From Pseudomonadota bacterium (GTDB lineage: Bacteria; Pseudomonadota; Gammaproteobacteria; Steroidobacterales; Steroidobacteraceae): a stretch of 64,000 nucleotides of DNA. The notes below the pieces were generated by a model. It did not search any database and was not told where the DNA came from. It saw only the letters and a program-made list of their open reading frames with translations. The stretch spans positions 65,082 to 129,081 of the forward strand of contig JAJZDX010000011.1 of the NCBI GenBank assembly GCA_021805865.1, read 5' to 3'. This document shows positions 9,597-19,890 of the stretch, one piece after another (the first letter of the stretch is position 1; every line of letters starts with the position of its first letter). The position numbers and the translations under genes were made by a program.

Positions 9597-9887
9597 ACAT
9601 GATGGCACCGGAGCGTGCGGCTGTGTGGGCTTGGCGCTGCGCGGCGGATGGCGGTCCGCGGATGTCCGCTGAGACGTTCGCCCCGCCGTGTTTGCAGGCA
9701 ACGGCCTGCGCGTGATTGATTCAGGTCGGAACAAAAAAGAGCCGTGCTGCCGCGTTCCGCCGTATCCGGTCTCGACTCTCCGACGCTGGGTGGTTTCTAG
9801 CGCGACATCGTGATCGACGGCCGTCTGCCGGATCTGTTCGCAGCAGGCATTGATGCGCGAGGAATTTCGCTGCCGACGGCGCCGGCG

Positions 9888-12644
9888 TCACCGGGTCCGA
9901 CGGGCGGCCCGGCCGGTGACCGGCAATCGCCGCAGCGCCACGCGAACCAGATCCGAACCTGATCCGGTCGCATCGGTCAAATCCAAGGACATCGGCGCCA
10001 CCGTGTTCAGGCTCGGCGCGGCCATGTCTTTCGCGTACGGCGTCGCCCAATGGTCAAACTGACCGACGATCACCAGTACGTCCGGCCGTACGCCCTGGAT
10101 CACGATCGCCGGGCCTGAGGTCGTCCCCGTCGGCGAGGCGACTTCCACCAAGGCTCCGTCTGCGATGCCGAAGCGCTCGGCCGTAACGAAGTTCATCACT
10201 ACGCCGCGATGGCCCCGCACATTCTGAGCGACCTCGTCCATCAGCTGGATCATCGCGTTGCCGCCGGCGTGATATTGCATGCTCTTGGTCGTGATCAGCC
10301 AGAATGGATAGTCTTCTGGCCGGTGTCCGCGGTTGCGTAGATCTTCATCCCAAATCCGCGGAAAGTCGTGCCATGTCGGCAAAAAGCCGTACTCGGTGAG
10401 CTGACGGTCCCACCAGTGCACCCCGCTTTCGTGCAGGCGGTTCGCCAGCTCGCGGCCCGACCGGTTCAGCCGTTCCTGGTAGGGTAATTCGAACCGCAGC
10501 CCGAGCTTCGCGAGCGTCGGGTACAGGTACCAGGCCTTCTGAGGATATGGGCGCGTCAGGAAACCATTGGCCTTGAACCATTCAAGATCGTGAACTTCCT
10601 CACCGCCGGTCAATTCGGCGCTGGCGGCGAGGCACATCGCGTTCCATATCGTATCGACCGAGTGCGCCTCGTTGACCGCAAGAGAAAAGTCCCAGCTCGC
10701 CCCCTTCAGGCGCACGCCGCAGGAGCCGCGATTGATTGCGGCATTGTAGGCCTCGAGAAGCCCTGTACGGCGCGCGAGCTCTGTGGTGATCCAGGTAAAG
10801 TCGCGTGTCTCGCCGCGCGGCGCGACCGCAGGCTGACGCAGTACGAAGCCTTCGTGGCGCCAGAATTGCTCGATGTATTTCGTTCTGCCGATGCGGATGA
10901 GTTGCGTGCTTTCCAGATCGGTCGCCTCCGGCAGCAGAATGTCCGCCATGTGGTTGGTTTCGTCGGGCGTGTACGCGAAACACACCGTGAACGGGAAGGT
11001 CGCCATCGTGTCGGCGATGGAACGGGTGTCCCAGAACGAGATCGCCGGGTTCGTGCGGTACGCGATCCACAGCTCTGGCTTCGTCGGCTTCGGCCATTGT
11101 TCGGCGGCGCTCTTCTGAAACATCCAACTCAGATGTGTCGGACCAAGCGCCTGACTCCAGGCGCCATTGTTCCCTGACAGCGGAACGAGCGTTCGGTGCG
11201 CGTCACGCACGTGTGGGGTCTTTTCCCAGTTCGCCCTATCGGTCGCGTTGAGCGTATGCTGCATGAAGCCGTCGGCGCCGGCTTGCACGCTTCTGTGACG
11301 ATCCTCGTGGAATTTATTGATACGCACGGTGGTGCCGACCGTTCCACCGGGCGCCTCGAGAGCGCCGACGAGCACCGCAAGCACCGTCCGCGCCCACACG
11401 CATTCGTAGGCACCCCAACCGTTGTTTACCGTCTTGCCAAGGATTACGGACACCGGGCGGAATGGCAAGGTTTCTCCGTCGATCTCGATCGTTCGGCCGA
11501 CGCAGGCCTCATCCAGGTATTCGTTCGCGATCCGGCGAATCGTTGCTGCGTTGACTTCACAAATTTCCGCGGCCCATTCCGGCGTGTATTGGCGCACGTG
11601 TGCGAGCAATTTCTGAAAGGCGGTATCGACGTCGATGTCAGCGTGCGTCCAGCGCTCCTCATCGGCTCCGAGTTCGACTCCCCCGGCGACGTGCATCGAA
11701 CCCTCGATGACAGGCTCGGCCTCGGAGTCGTCGAAAGGCACCGCAATCCGTCGGCGGGCGTCGAAAACCAATGGCTTCATGCTTGCCGGGTCCCGCAGAT
11801 AGTAGCCGTGCGGCCCGACGAGATACGGCGAGGATGTCATCCTCGTGAGAAATGGCAGGTCAAGGCGCGATCGCGGCTGTTCGTGCAGCAGCACGTGGAT
11901 CATCGCGAACATGAACGCCGGGTCGGTTTTCGGCCTGATCGGGATCCACTCCGCCGAAGCGGCCCCGGAGATCGACAAGTGAGGCTCGATTTGCACTCGC
12001 CGCGCGCCGCGTGCACGCGCGTCTGCATGCCGAACGGCGGCGCTCACACCGCCGCTTACTTCGTTGTTCGCCCCGAAGGAGACGATGTAGTTGCTGTACG
12101 GTGTATCCGCCGACACCGTGAACGCCCGGTGCCAGAACTCTCCGTACAGGTGCTCCGAATGGACGCATTTCACCCCCTGTCCGGAACCGAAGCTAAAGTC
12201 GACCGGACCGAAGGCGGAGAGGAACGCAGGAAACGTCCCCATGTAGTTTGCCGGCGTGCCGCCATGGCCAAACGTCACCGCGACGCGCGGCATGCCGGCC
12301 TCGTCGGTCAATCCCCGTTGGCGGATATCCGAGAGCTTGGTGGCGACGATATCGAGGGCTTCCTCCCAGGAAATTGCCACAAAGCCTGGATCCTCGTCGC
12401 GGCCCTTGTGTGGATTCGTGCGCCGCATGGGGGTCAGGATCCGCTGCGGATGGTACGTTTTTTGCACGAGACCATATGCTTTAACACAAGGCTTGCCGTC
12501 ACCAGGGTGAATCCCCCGCGCGGCGAAATTCGGGCCGATCTCGGTCGCGACCCCGCCGACTACCTTTACCGTGAGCAGGTCGGGACCGGCCACACAGTTA
12601 TAGCAATACGTGGAGACGAGTTGCTCTGCGGGCATCTGCGTCAT
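9888..12644 (-). CDS. padB: Phenylacetyl-CoA:acceptor oxidoreductase, molybdopterin subunit (PadB)
   Basis: DMSO-reductase-family molybdopterin enzyme of 918 residues. It probably oxidises phenylacetyl-CoA at the alpha carbon to phenylglyoxylate, with PadC and PadD carrying electrons to the quinone pool. The N-terminal FeS segment has C14-x2-C17 and C53, but the third cysteine expected at position 21 is a proline (next to D22). FGSGQGVKCVHSEHLYGEF is the likely molybdenum-site region, and the C-terminal domain (HAGGNAMIQL onward) has the usual dinucleotide-binding fold. No Tat signal is visible. Substrate identity rests on the padC, padD and padE-J genes elsewhere in the window. ATG 12644 has GGAGG 5-6 bases upstream; an ATG at 12686 is too close to the promoter. 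padB is separated from padCD by 30 kb. No gene is seen in 9597-9887. Confidence 0.8.
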   Translation of the reverse strand: MTQMPAEQLVSTYCYNCVAGPDLLTVKVVGGVATEIGPNFAARGIHPGDGKPCVKAYGLVQKTYHPQRILTPMRRTNPHKGRDEDPGFVAISWEEALDIVATKLSDIRQRGLTDEAGMPRVAVTFGHGGTPANYMGTFPAFLSAFGPVDFSFGSGQGVKCVHSEHLYGEFWHRAFTVSADTPYSNYIVSFGANNEVSGGVSAAVRHADARARGARRVQIEPHLSISGAASAEWIPIRPKTDPAFMFAMIHVLLHEQPRSRLDLPFLTRMTSSPYLVGPHGYYLRDPASMKPLVFDARRRIAVPFDDSEAEPVIEGSMHVAGGVELGADEERWTHADIDVDTAFQKLLAHVRQYTPEWAAEICEVNAATIRRIANEYLDEACVGRTIEIDGETLPFRPVSVILGKTVNNGWGAYECVWARTVLAVLVGALEAPGGTVGTTVRINKFHEDRHRSVQAGADGFMQHTLNATDRANWEKTPHVRDAHRTLVPLSGNNGAWSQALGPTHLSWMFQKSAAEQWPKPTKPELWIAYRTNPAISFWDTRSIADTMATFPFTVCFAYTPDETNHMADILLPEATDLESTQLIRIGRTKYIEQFWRHEGFVLRQPAVAPRGETRDFTWITTELARRTGLLEAYNAAINRGSCGVRLKGASWDFSLAVNEAHSVDTIWNAMCLAASAELTGGEEVHDLEWFKANGFLTRPYPQKAWYLYPTLAKLGLRFELPYQERLNRSGRELANRLHESGVHWWDRQLTEYGFLPTWHDFPRIWDEDLRNRGHRPEDYPFWLITTKSMQYHAGGNAMIQLMDEVAQNVRGHRGVVMNFVTAERFGIADGALVEVASPTGTTSGPAIVIQGVRPDVLVIVGQFDHWATPYAKDMAAPSLNTVAPMSLDLTDATGSGSDLVRVALRRLPVTGRAARRTR

Positions 12645-12687
12645 TTGCCCCTCCGAATGCGACTGGGCCTCAAAAAGAAAATGCATT

Positions 12688-12705
12688 CAGGTACAATAAT
12701 ACCTG
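12688..12705 (-). promoter_or_regulatory. padB operator with embedded -10 box
   Basis: Palindrome CAGGTA-CAATAA-TACCTG, 44-61 bases upstream of the padB start. Read toward padB it contains TATTAT (12701-12696), as in the had promoter. No good -35 hexamer is visible 16-18 bases further up (TTCCAA at best), so an activator may be needed. The GTA-N6-TAC core is shared with the other pad and bcr promoters. Confidence 0.6.
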
Positions 12706-13080
12706 TTTTGGTCGGGAATTGGAATGACCACGCCGTGCTTGACAACGGATTTCCGGCAAGCACTGCTTCGGCGTAGACCTCCGGCGAACCAGGGGTCCGT
12801 GGTGAGCGGGAGCACGGTGCTGGCGGGCACCGATCTCACTTGCGCTGCGCCAGGCGCCTGGGAAGGGCTACCGGCGGGGAGTCCACCCGCGCAGGCTCGC
12901 GCCCGACCGCCGCCCCGGCTTGCTCGGCTCGTCGACGGACACGGCCACGCGCCGCATGAGCTGCACCCCCGAGCGGCTGCCGCCGCGATCGTGACGTCGG
13001 CGACACTGGAACTTTGCGAATCTCCAGCATCGCCGGCGCCGCGCCGGCAACCGCTCTTCGGCATGCCCTTCGCTTGCCTG
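12706..13080 (+). other. Gene-free spacer between padB and a TonB receptor gene
   Basis: High-GC sequence with short open frames on both strands but no recognisable domain or ribosome-binding site. Apart from the padB upstream region I see nothing here. Confidence 0.4.
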
Positions 13081-15369
13081 TCAGGACCCAAACTTCCAGT
13101 CGAATGTCAGTCCATATGTGCGAGGCGTACCGTATACCCCGAAGACCTCATTGGCGATGGTATATACGTCGGGTATCCACACCTTGTTGGTGAGATTGCG
13201 CCCCCAGAGCGAAACCTGATACTCATCGGACGGGCTCATCCACGTCAGCCGCGCCCCTAGCAGGCCGAATGCTGGTTGGATGGCATAAGGCTCGAGTTCG
13301 CCTCTCTGCTTGCTGGTATAGGTGTAGTTCGCAGTCGGTTGCAATTCGCCGCCGTCCGGGAGATTGATCTTGTATATCGCTTCCAGGCTTCCTGTGTTGC
13401 GTGGCGCGTGCAGCATGTTGAGGCCGCTCTGGTTGCGCAGATCCACACAGCCGGTCTGCGCGGGATCGGCGAGGCAGGCGGCGTTGCCCGGGCCGGTGAG
13501 CAGAGAGTACACCGATCCGTTGGACAGATAGGCGACGCTGTACTTTGCGTGCATGTAGCCGTAACTGCCCCTTATGGTCAGGTGCGCAGTCGCAAGCCAG
13601 TCAAACTCGACCTCCGCACCCTCCACCCTGGCGCCGCCGGCGTTGAACGTCTCGAACTCCCCTATGTAGTTCGGCGGCGGATTGACGATTCCCGGTCGCG
13701 GTCCGAATGACTGAATCTGCAGGTTCTGATAGCGCGTATCGTACAAGGCGATATTGGTACGCAGCCGGTGCATGAACTCCAGCTTTGCGCCAAATTCCGT
13801 GTTGTACGCAATTTCCGGTCGCAACGGCTTCGTATCCGCAATGCTAGTCGGTTCAGCCGCGAACCCGCCGCTCTGGAAACCCTCCGCCTCCGTCACGTAG
13901 AAATTCATGCCCTGAGCGGGGTGATAATTCAACGATATTTTCGGTGTGAACCGTCCCCAGCCGTGAGAGACCTCGTTGATGAGAGAGTTTGGCAGGATAC
14001 CCAACCCGATCGCACCGCCGTAGCCGCTCGCGTCCTTATTGTCGCCGAAGGAATTGTTACTCATGGCCCTGTGCTCGTACGAATAACGGCCGCCAACCGA
14101 CAGCACCCAGCGGTGCGCGAACCGCCAGTCGACCTGACCAAACGCAGCTTCGCTGAGGATGTGATCTATGCCGCGATAATGCTCATCGAGAGCCGGATTC
14201 GGGTTGAGAGTGGGCAACAGGAAAAGCCGCAGACGGTTGCGATACTCCCGGCTAAACCACAGGCCAACCACGTAGTGGATGCTCTTCTTGGGTTGGGACA
14301 CCAGACGCATCTGCTCGGTGAATTCTCTGTCCTCATCCCAAACAGCGTTTCCGAGCGGCAGAATTGCGCCCAGCGAGTCCATGGACCATGTGTTGTGAGT
14401 GCGCTGCCACGAGGTAATGGAAATGAAGTTGGTCACAGGACTCAGGTGATCGGTAAACCTAGCGCTGACCCCATACGAGAACTGCCGTTGATAGCCGCCA
14501 TACGGGTTTGTGGCACAGGTCGGGTTAGGTGCCGTGCCGCACAGGCTCTGGTAAGTCTGCAATAGCGGCAGCGGAAATGCCGTCATATGCGACATCGGAA
14601 CTCGCGCCATGTCCTCCTCATCAACCTTGCTTGCGTTTGCACTCAACAGCCACTCCGTATGCGCGCTCACGTGCAGCAGCTGCACGCGCACGCCCTTCGA
14701 ATCATCGTTCTTTTCTCTCGTATGGAGCACCACGTTATGTACCCAACCGTTGGACATTCGTGTGGAGACCACGAGTTTTCCCGCCCAACCGTCTCCGAGC
14801 GGTCCGGTAATCAGACCGGAAAAATTGTGCCGACCATAATTTCCTAGAGTGACCTGCGTCCTGACATGCAGCCCGTGCATGCGGGGACGTGTCGTGTGGA
14901 TATTGATGACCCCGCCAATGGCATTCTTGCCGTACAACGTGCCCTGCGGTCCACGCAGAACCTGTATGCTGGAAATATCAAACAACGACTGGTCGATGGT
15001 CGAGACATTGCCAAAATAGACGCCGTCTACGAACACAGCCACCGGCGAGGAGGTGCCGGGACCGTCGTCGTTGGAAGAGACGCCGCGGAGTGAAATGAGG
15101 CTTTGTCCGAGGGCAAACGGCGAAATCGACATTCCAGGCACGTAGTTCGCCAGGGTATTGAGGTTGTGAATCCCCCTGCGCCGCATTTCGCTGCCCGACA
15201 GGGCCGTGACCGCGATCGGTACCCGCTGCAGATTTTGCCGGCGAAGCTGCGCAGTTACCGTGATCTCCTTGAGCATCACCCGTGGAGGGCTGGCGACCGC
15301 CGCCTGCGCGCAGATTGCAGCAAGGATAGCGAGTGATATGGATCGAGCGACAAGAGTCGATGCCTTCAT
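13081..15369 (-). CDS. TonB-dependent outer-membrane receptor
   Basis: Outer-membrane barrel of 762 residues with a signal peptide (about residues 1-26, ending AVASP), a TonB-box-like LKEITVTAQ, a plug domain (about 45-170, with LRGVSSNDDGPG, VFVDGVYFG and VLRGPQGTLYGKNAIGG) and a C-terminal beta barrel ending in aromatic-rich TYGLTFDWKFGS. It imports a ligand across the outer membrane using energy from TonB-ExbBD. Receptors of this subfamily are often placed beside catabolic genes, so an aromatic or similar substrate is possible, but the ligand cannot be read from sequence. It is a single transcription unit with no close partner. Confidence 0.88.
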   Translation of the reverse strand: MKASTLVARSISLAILAAICAQAAVASPPRVMLKEITVTAQLRRQNLQRVPIAVTALSGSEMRRRGIHNLNTLANYVPGMSISPFALGQSLISLRGVSSNDDGPGTSSPVAVFVDGVYFGNVSTIDQSLFDISSIQVLRGPQGTLYGKNAIGGVINIHTTRPRMHGLHVRTQVTLGNYGRHNFSGLITGPLGDGWAGKLVVSTRMSNGWVHNVVLHTREKNDDSKGVRVQLLHVSAHTEWLLSANASKVDEEDMARVPMSHMTAFPLPLLQTYQSLCGTAPNPTCATNPYGGYQRQFSYGVSARFTDHLSPVTNFISITSWQRTHNTWSMDSLGAILPLGNAVWDEDREFTEQMRLVSQPKKSIHYVVGLWFSREYRNRLRLFLLPTLNPNPALDEHYRGIDHILSEAAFGQVDWRFAHRWVLSVGGRYSYEHRAMSNNSFGDNKDASGYGGAIGLGILPNSLINEVSHGWGRFTPKISLNYHPAQGMNFYVTEAEGFQSGGFAAEPTSIADTKPLRPEIAYNTEFGAKLEFMHRLRTNIALYDTRYQNLQIQSFGPRPGIVNPPPNYIGEFETFNAGGARVEGAEVEFDWLATAHLTIRGSYGYMHAKYSVAYLSNGSVYSLLTGPGNAACLADPAQTGCVDLRNQSGLNMLHAPRNTGSLEAIYKINLPDGGELQPTANYTYTSKQRGELEPYAIQPAFGLLGARLTWMSPSDEYQVSLWGRNLTNKVWIPDVYTIANEVFGVYGTPRTYGLTFDWKFGS

Positions 15370-17029
15370 GATATTCCCCCTTTTTCTGCCGTCTTTTGGG
15401 TTGAGTAGAATCCGAGTGACTCAATCTGGCATAAACAACCTCTGAGTTTACCGATCAGATCCAGCCACTTATCCCGCTCGATGAGGCGGACGGGATTGAA
15501 GAATGGGACGCTGGCTTGCTTTAGACGACGCGAGGCGGCGGTTGCAGTCGCCATCTCTCTCTGCGACAAAGTCGGCCGTGCCGCAACCGGCGCCGTCTGC
15601 GCTGGCGGGTTTCCCCCGAGGGGAGCGCCGGCGGGCTTCAGGTCGCTGATCCGGTTCTACTTGAAGCTGACGGCGTACGCAGCGACGGACAGCCGGAGCA
15701 GCCCTCTCCACACCCTGGTCGTCCGAGCTACACGCATTGGTGATGGAAACGAGCGCCCTATCCGCCCGATGGCCCAGCGTGCCAGCAGCGGCCGAAAAAA
15801 CTGCCGCCATCGGCGAGGTGCCGGCATGGACGTACCGACCGGGATCAAGGATCACAACACGTCTCGAGCGCGCTCGAGGGTCGAGGACCGCTCCCGGATA
15901 AACGGTGGAGTCCGTGGTCCTCAGATCGCTTGGTACCGGGCGCCTGAGCTCAGACTGCGACGCCGGGATACTGTCGTCATGCTTGCCACCCCGCTTACCG
16001 CGTCGCAATAGCGCCTGCCAGCGACATCGAGTCGGCGCTGATGAGCACCCCCAACAGACGTGGGAAACGATCCACTCCCATTTGCAACGCCGCGCAGGCG
16101 TGGCCGCTAACACAATCGGCTCGCTGCTTTCGACGAATTGTCGGGTTTCCGCAGTCATTTCCCCTTACCGGAGTCGATCTGTGGCGCGATGAACTTGGGC
16201 ATCTTCGCTGCCGTGCGGCTCTTTCGGCTGACGGTGTCCCGATCGACGCGGTTCGATTCCGTCTTCACATTCCCCGTCGAGTCCGACGAGCCCCCTCCCG
16301 CTTCGCATGTAGTGTACCGTATACAGTACGCAACAATCCAGATCAATTGCGGCGCTCGCCGCTCAGCCGCGCGGCGCCTCACCCGGACATGCGAATCGCT
16401 CCGCTGCCAGGCTTGTCTCGGGAGCCGTGATCGGTTCCGACAGGGCGCCACCATCGCCAGACGACCCCGGATTGCCGCCCCGAGCCGGCCCTCCCACGCC
16501 TCTCGTTCGGCTTTGGGATCTATGCTTTCCTGATGGCCGTCCGTTCGCGCGTCTCCCTCCCGAGCACCGGCGCCCGTTCCCCAGACCACCGTTCCGAGCA
16601 GTAGTCCCCGATGTCCTCGAACCGGACCCGGTCATACCCTGACTTCCCGGGTACCGGGCCTGCCGGCAGATCCTTCGGTCCGACCAATCCCTTAACTGCG
16701 ATCCTGTCGGTCCTCCTCTTCACCTGTCCCCGTGTTGTCCCAGTCGTACGATTCCGCGCATCCGTCAGCACTCCGGCTGAATGGCTCCGTGCCGACCTCG
16801 TTTGCTTCCCCAACCATGATCGCCTTCCCGTACCGCTGGCCGGTCGGTTTGCCCATGAATTGCGGGTTCCACCTGGCGTTCCCCCACGTTACGGCCTGCG
16901 CAGCCGCCTGATCACCATGGGATGCGCTGCCTCGAGCACCCCAGCCACGCGTCCCTCGGCTGTGCGATCGGTTCGATCGCTAGCGACCGGAGGAGCAGTT
17001 CCCGGATTGGGCTCGCGCCCACGGAAGAA
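15370..17029 (-). other. Gene-poor stretch, probably decayed sequence
   Basis: 1.66 kb with no convincing gene. Minus-strand frames at 15469-16158 and 16520-16813 are open but have a random-looking arginine- and serine-rich composition and no domain I recognise. The one clear signal is a palindrome at 16310-16333, described separately. The stretch may be the remains of genes once served by that site. Confidence 0.45.
16310..16333. promoter_or_regulatory. Orphan copy of the hyuA-type palindrome
   Basis: GTACCGTATACAGTAC at 16314-16329, with flanks that make 23 of 24 bases identical to the site upstream of hyuA (27427-27450). It has one mismatch from perfect dyad symmetry. No intact gene starts within several hundred bases on either side, so the target gene has probably decayed. 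Confidence 0.5.
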
Positions 17030-18430
17030 TCAGGTGTGGGCATGGCGCACATCCGAATTTCCCGAACTCAAAACTGCCTCGACGGCAGCCGCGATGGCCA
17101 GCAGTCTGCGATCGCTGCCGGCAGGGCCGTCAAGCTCGATGCCCACCGGCAGTGGTGCGCAGTCGCTGCCCTGGCGCGCGCTGAATCCGGCCGGCAGGCT
17201 AATGCCGGGAATACCCGCGTTGCTGCCGGGATCGGTATTGCGGATGAAGGTTGCGAAAGTCGGCACCTCCGCGCCGTTCAGCGTGACGAACCGGTCGCTG
17301 CGGTCAATCGGCTGAGCAGGCAGCGGCGTGGTCGGAAACAGCACGACTTCGATGTTCAGTGCCGTGAAATACTCCTGGTAGAGCCTCTGCAGTCGCGGTC
17401 GCGCGACGGTCAACGCTTCCCGGTAGACATGCTCCGACACGGCATCGGCGATCACTTGGTCCATGATTTCCCTGACATCGGCGCTGGCGATCTCGCCGTG
17501 CAGCTGCGCCAGCGTCACATTCATGCCGGTGTGGAGCAGATAGGCCTGCAGAGCTCTCTTCGCCTCGTAGAGCACCACGGGAAAACTGACGGCGGCATTG
17601 ACGGCGGCAATATTCCTTATGTCAGCGCTGACCAGCGTGGCACCTGCGTCTTGCAGCGCGGCCACTGCGTGCCTCAGGGCACCCGAGACATCGGGATCCA
17701 GACTTTCCTGGAAGTGCTCCTGCGGCACACCGATTCTGAGGCCGCGCAGATCGACGGCAGCGAGACCGGCCGGGGACATTCCGGCGAGCACCCTGTCGAG
17801 CGCTGCCACGTCGCCGACCGTCCGCCCCATTGGACCTATCACGTCCCTCGTAGGTGAGAGCAGCGCGACGCCGCCCAAGGGATAGCGGCCCACCGTAGGC
17901 CTGAATCCGACTATGCCGCACAGCGCGGCCGGAATGCGCGAGGAGCCACCGGTGTCGGTACCCAGCCCGGCACGCACCAGACCAGCGGCGATCGCGGCCG
18001 CCGTGCCGCCGCTGCTGCCGCCGGCGAAGCGATTCCGATCATGCACATTGCGCACCGGGCCGAAGGTGGGATTATTGCTCGTAATCCCATACGCCAACTC
18101 GTGCATATTCGCCTTGCCGACGATCTCGGCGCCCGCGCCGCGCAGCCGCGACACCGCGGCCGCGTCGCGCTCTGCAACGTATCTGCGCAGAGCCGGTGTC
18201 GCCAGCGTACAGGGCATGCCGGCCACTTCGATGTTGTCCTTGACGGCAATCCGGTACCCGGCGAGCGGCGGGCCACCCGTGCTGTCCCGGACATGCGGCG
18301 GCGCCTCCGCCATGACTGACCGTTCGATACCCGCCTCGAAGCGAGGATCCAGATAAGTAAACGCATTGAACTCACGCCACGCCGGGTGTACCGCACACCC
18401 GCGCGACCCGATTATGGGAGCGTCCCACAT
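17030..18430 (-). CDS. Amidase-signature family amidohydrolase
   Basis: Amidase-signature enzyme of 466 residues. The Ser-cisSer-Lys triad is visible: K64 in YRIAVKDN, S139 in GGSSGGT and the nucleophile S163 in TDTGGSSRIP. Such enzymes hydrolyse carboxamides to acid and ammonia; GatA is a relative, but no gatB or gatC is nearby and the substrate is unknown. A role on amides or products of the nearby hydantoinase-type genes is possible but is only a proximity argument. The ATG at 18430 is preferred over an in-frame TTG at 18460; neither has a strong ribosome-binding site. It is preceded by about 320 bases without a gene. Confidence 0.83.
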   Translation of the reverse strand: MWDAPIIGSRGCAVHPAWREFNAFTYLDPRFEAGIERSVMAEAPPHVRDSTGGPPLAGYRIAVKDNIEVAGMPCTLATPALRRYVAERDAAAVSRLRGAGAEIVGKANMHELAYGITSNNPTFGPVRNVHDRNRFAGGSSGGTAAAIAAGLVRAGLGTDTGGSSRIPAALCGIVGFRPTVGRYPLGGVALLSPTRDVIGPMGRTVGDVAALDRVLAGMSPAGLAAVDLRGLRIGVPQEHFQESLDPDVSGALRHAVAALQDAGATLVSADIRNIAAVNAAVSFPVVLYEAKRALQAYLLHTGMNVTLAQLHGEIASADVREIMDQVIADAVSEHVYREALTVARPRLQRLYQEYFTALNIEVVLFPTTPLPAQPIDRSDRFVTLNGAEVPTFATFIRNTDPGSNAGIPGISLPAGFSARQGSDCAPLPVGIELDGPAGSDRRLLAIAAAVEAVLSSGNSDVRHAHT

Positions 18431-18756
18431 CAGTCGATATTGCGCGACTGCGGCTCGCAATCAATTGCATGAGACAGACAATTGTCAATGCCGGAGAAAA
18501 TTCACGATTTGTGATCGTCGCCTTGAAAACTGGCCCGAGTCCCGGCTGCGCATTCCCGGCTTTGCACCTAGCGCGAGTTTCCTGGCATCCGCGCTTCCTT
18601 TGATCTCCTGAGTTTCGCGAAGAGGCTGAATTCCGGCCTCTTGGGGCCGAGCACCCACCTCGCGGCATGTATAGACAAAACAAATATCCGGTACGGCACC
18701 ACCACAATGGCTTGTAGTGCGGTATTGACGGCGGCTGACGCGGATTTGTAGCCATG

Positions 18757-19890
18757 ATGTATACAAAATCGGTAGCCAGCCCGCAAAGGCACCGGATTGC
18801 CGGACGCACCTACTGGCGGATCATCGAATCGCGCCGTGTGCGAGGCAAACCGCGCCCGTGCCGCTGCTGTACCTCGGCAGCGCTGATGAGCTACTGGACC
18901 GGTGCTAGCTACACAGGGGCAGTTGCGGGTTCGCTCCTTCCAGCCTGGCGATGACGCGGCATTGAAGCCGCGGCGAACCGGCTGGGGGTGATCGAGATCA
19001 TCGATCGGCACGTGCCCGAGAGGGCTCAGGGCTCTCGGTAGGTACGACGCTCCTGCTGGCGGCGCTCAATCGAGCCATCCCGCCGCGCTCCAAGCGCGGC
19101 GGGGCTGCTTGGGCACAGCAGACCTCCTTCGCGCGGCTCTTTCCGCAGGTTCAGCTCGTGCGCCGGAAAACCCGGTTGGCCAAACCCCCGCTCCGGGCCG
19201 CGCACTATGGAGGCCGCGCGGCGGCAAATCCAAGCCATCCTCTCGGGGCAGCACGTCACTCGTGTGCTCAAAGTCGACTACGACCCCGACCAGGACGGCG
19301 CCGATCGACTGCACTATGAGATCGATACCTCAGCGATCGATGAGTTGGCCAACGAGCTTTGCGGCAGGCACTTCCTCATCACCGATCGGAACGAGTGGTC
19401 AGACGAGCAGATCCTGCTCACCTATCGTGGTCAGAGTGAGGTCGAAGAAGCGTTCCGCCAACTGAAGGACGATGGGCACATGGCGGTGCGCCGCAGTATC
19501 ACTGGACCGACCGCAAGATCTGCGTGCTCACCCACTGCTGTCTGCTGGCCCTGCGGCTGGGTCGTCTGGTTGAGTTGCAGGCGCAAGAACTGCATTACAC
19601 CGAAGGCCTCTCGGGGCTCCTAGTATCACGACACCTTGATTTCGAACCGTCAGGGACCGCGCCATGTGGGATCACGAAGCGCCGTTTACTGGCTTGCGCA
19701 GTCGGTCTACGTCTCGATATTTGCGTGTCGTCGTACTAGATCTGCTCGCCACCGTGCGCTTGGCCATGGTGCTCAAGCCCGCCGGAAAGCGTGGCGCCCG
19801 ACCCCGTTGCGAGTGGACGCTGGAGCAGACCGATCCCCAGACTTTGCGACTGTTCCGTCAGCTTGTGCCGGCTCAGCCGCCCTTGTGTAT
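18757..19890 (+). pseudogene. IS1634-family (IS4 superfamily) transposase, degenerate
   Basis: Pieces of one transposase appear in order but in shifting frames: an N-terminal part (RIAGRTYWRIIESRRVRGKPR, about 18795), RLGVIEIIDRHVPER (about 18980), TTLLLAALNRAIPPRSKRG (about 19050), a long C-terminal part with HFLITDRNEWS and LTYRGQSEVEEAFRQLKDD (19207-19480), then in another frame LTHCCLLALRLGRL, and finally AGKRGARPRCEWTLEQTDP (about 19780). The YRGQSxVEEAFRQLK block carries the last catalytic glutamate of the DDE site. Several frameshifts and an internal deletion of the catalytic core make it inactive. No clean terminal inverted repeats or target duplication were found. Confidence 0.75.

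Noticed and set aside
9721-10050. 109-codon minus-strand frame overlapping the end of padB
   Set aside because: It is a shadow of padB in another frame with no ribosome-binding site.
15469-16158. 229-codon open frame on the minus strand downstream of the orphan palindrome
   Set aside because: Composition is arginine- and serine-rich with no domain or conserved motif, as expected for a chance frame in high-GC DNA; kept only as part of a decayed region.
16340-16900. Possible leader of a group II intron or similar retroelement on the minus strand
   Set aside because: The GG-rich pattern and short frames looked suggestive, but no reverse transcriptase motif or intron domain V could be found.
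18763-18775. GTATAC resembling the GntR-type sites
   Set aside because: It lies at the start of the transposase remnant and lacks the extended symmetry of the other sites.
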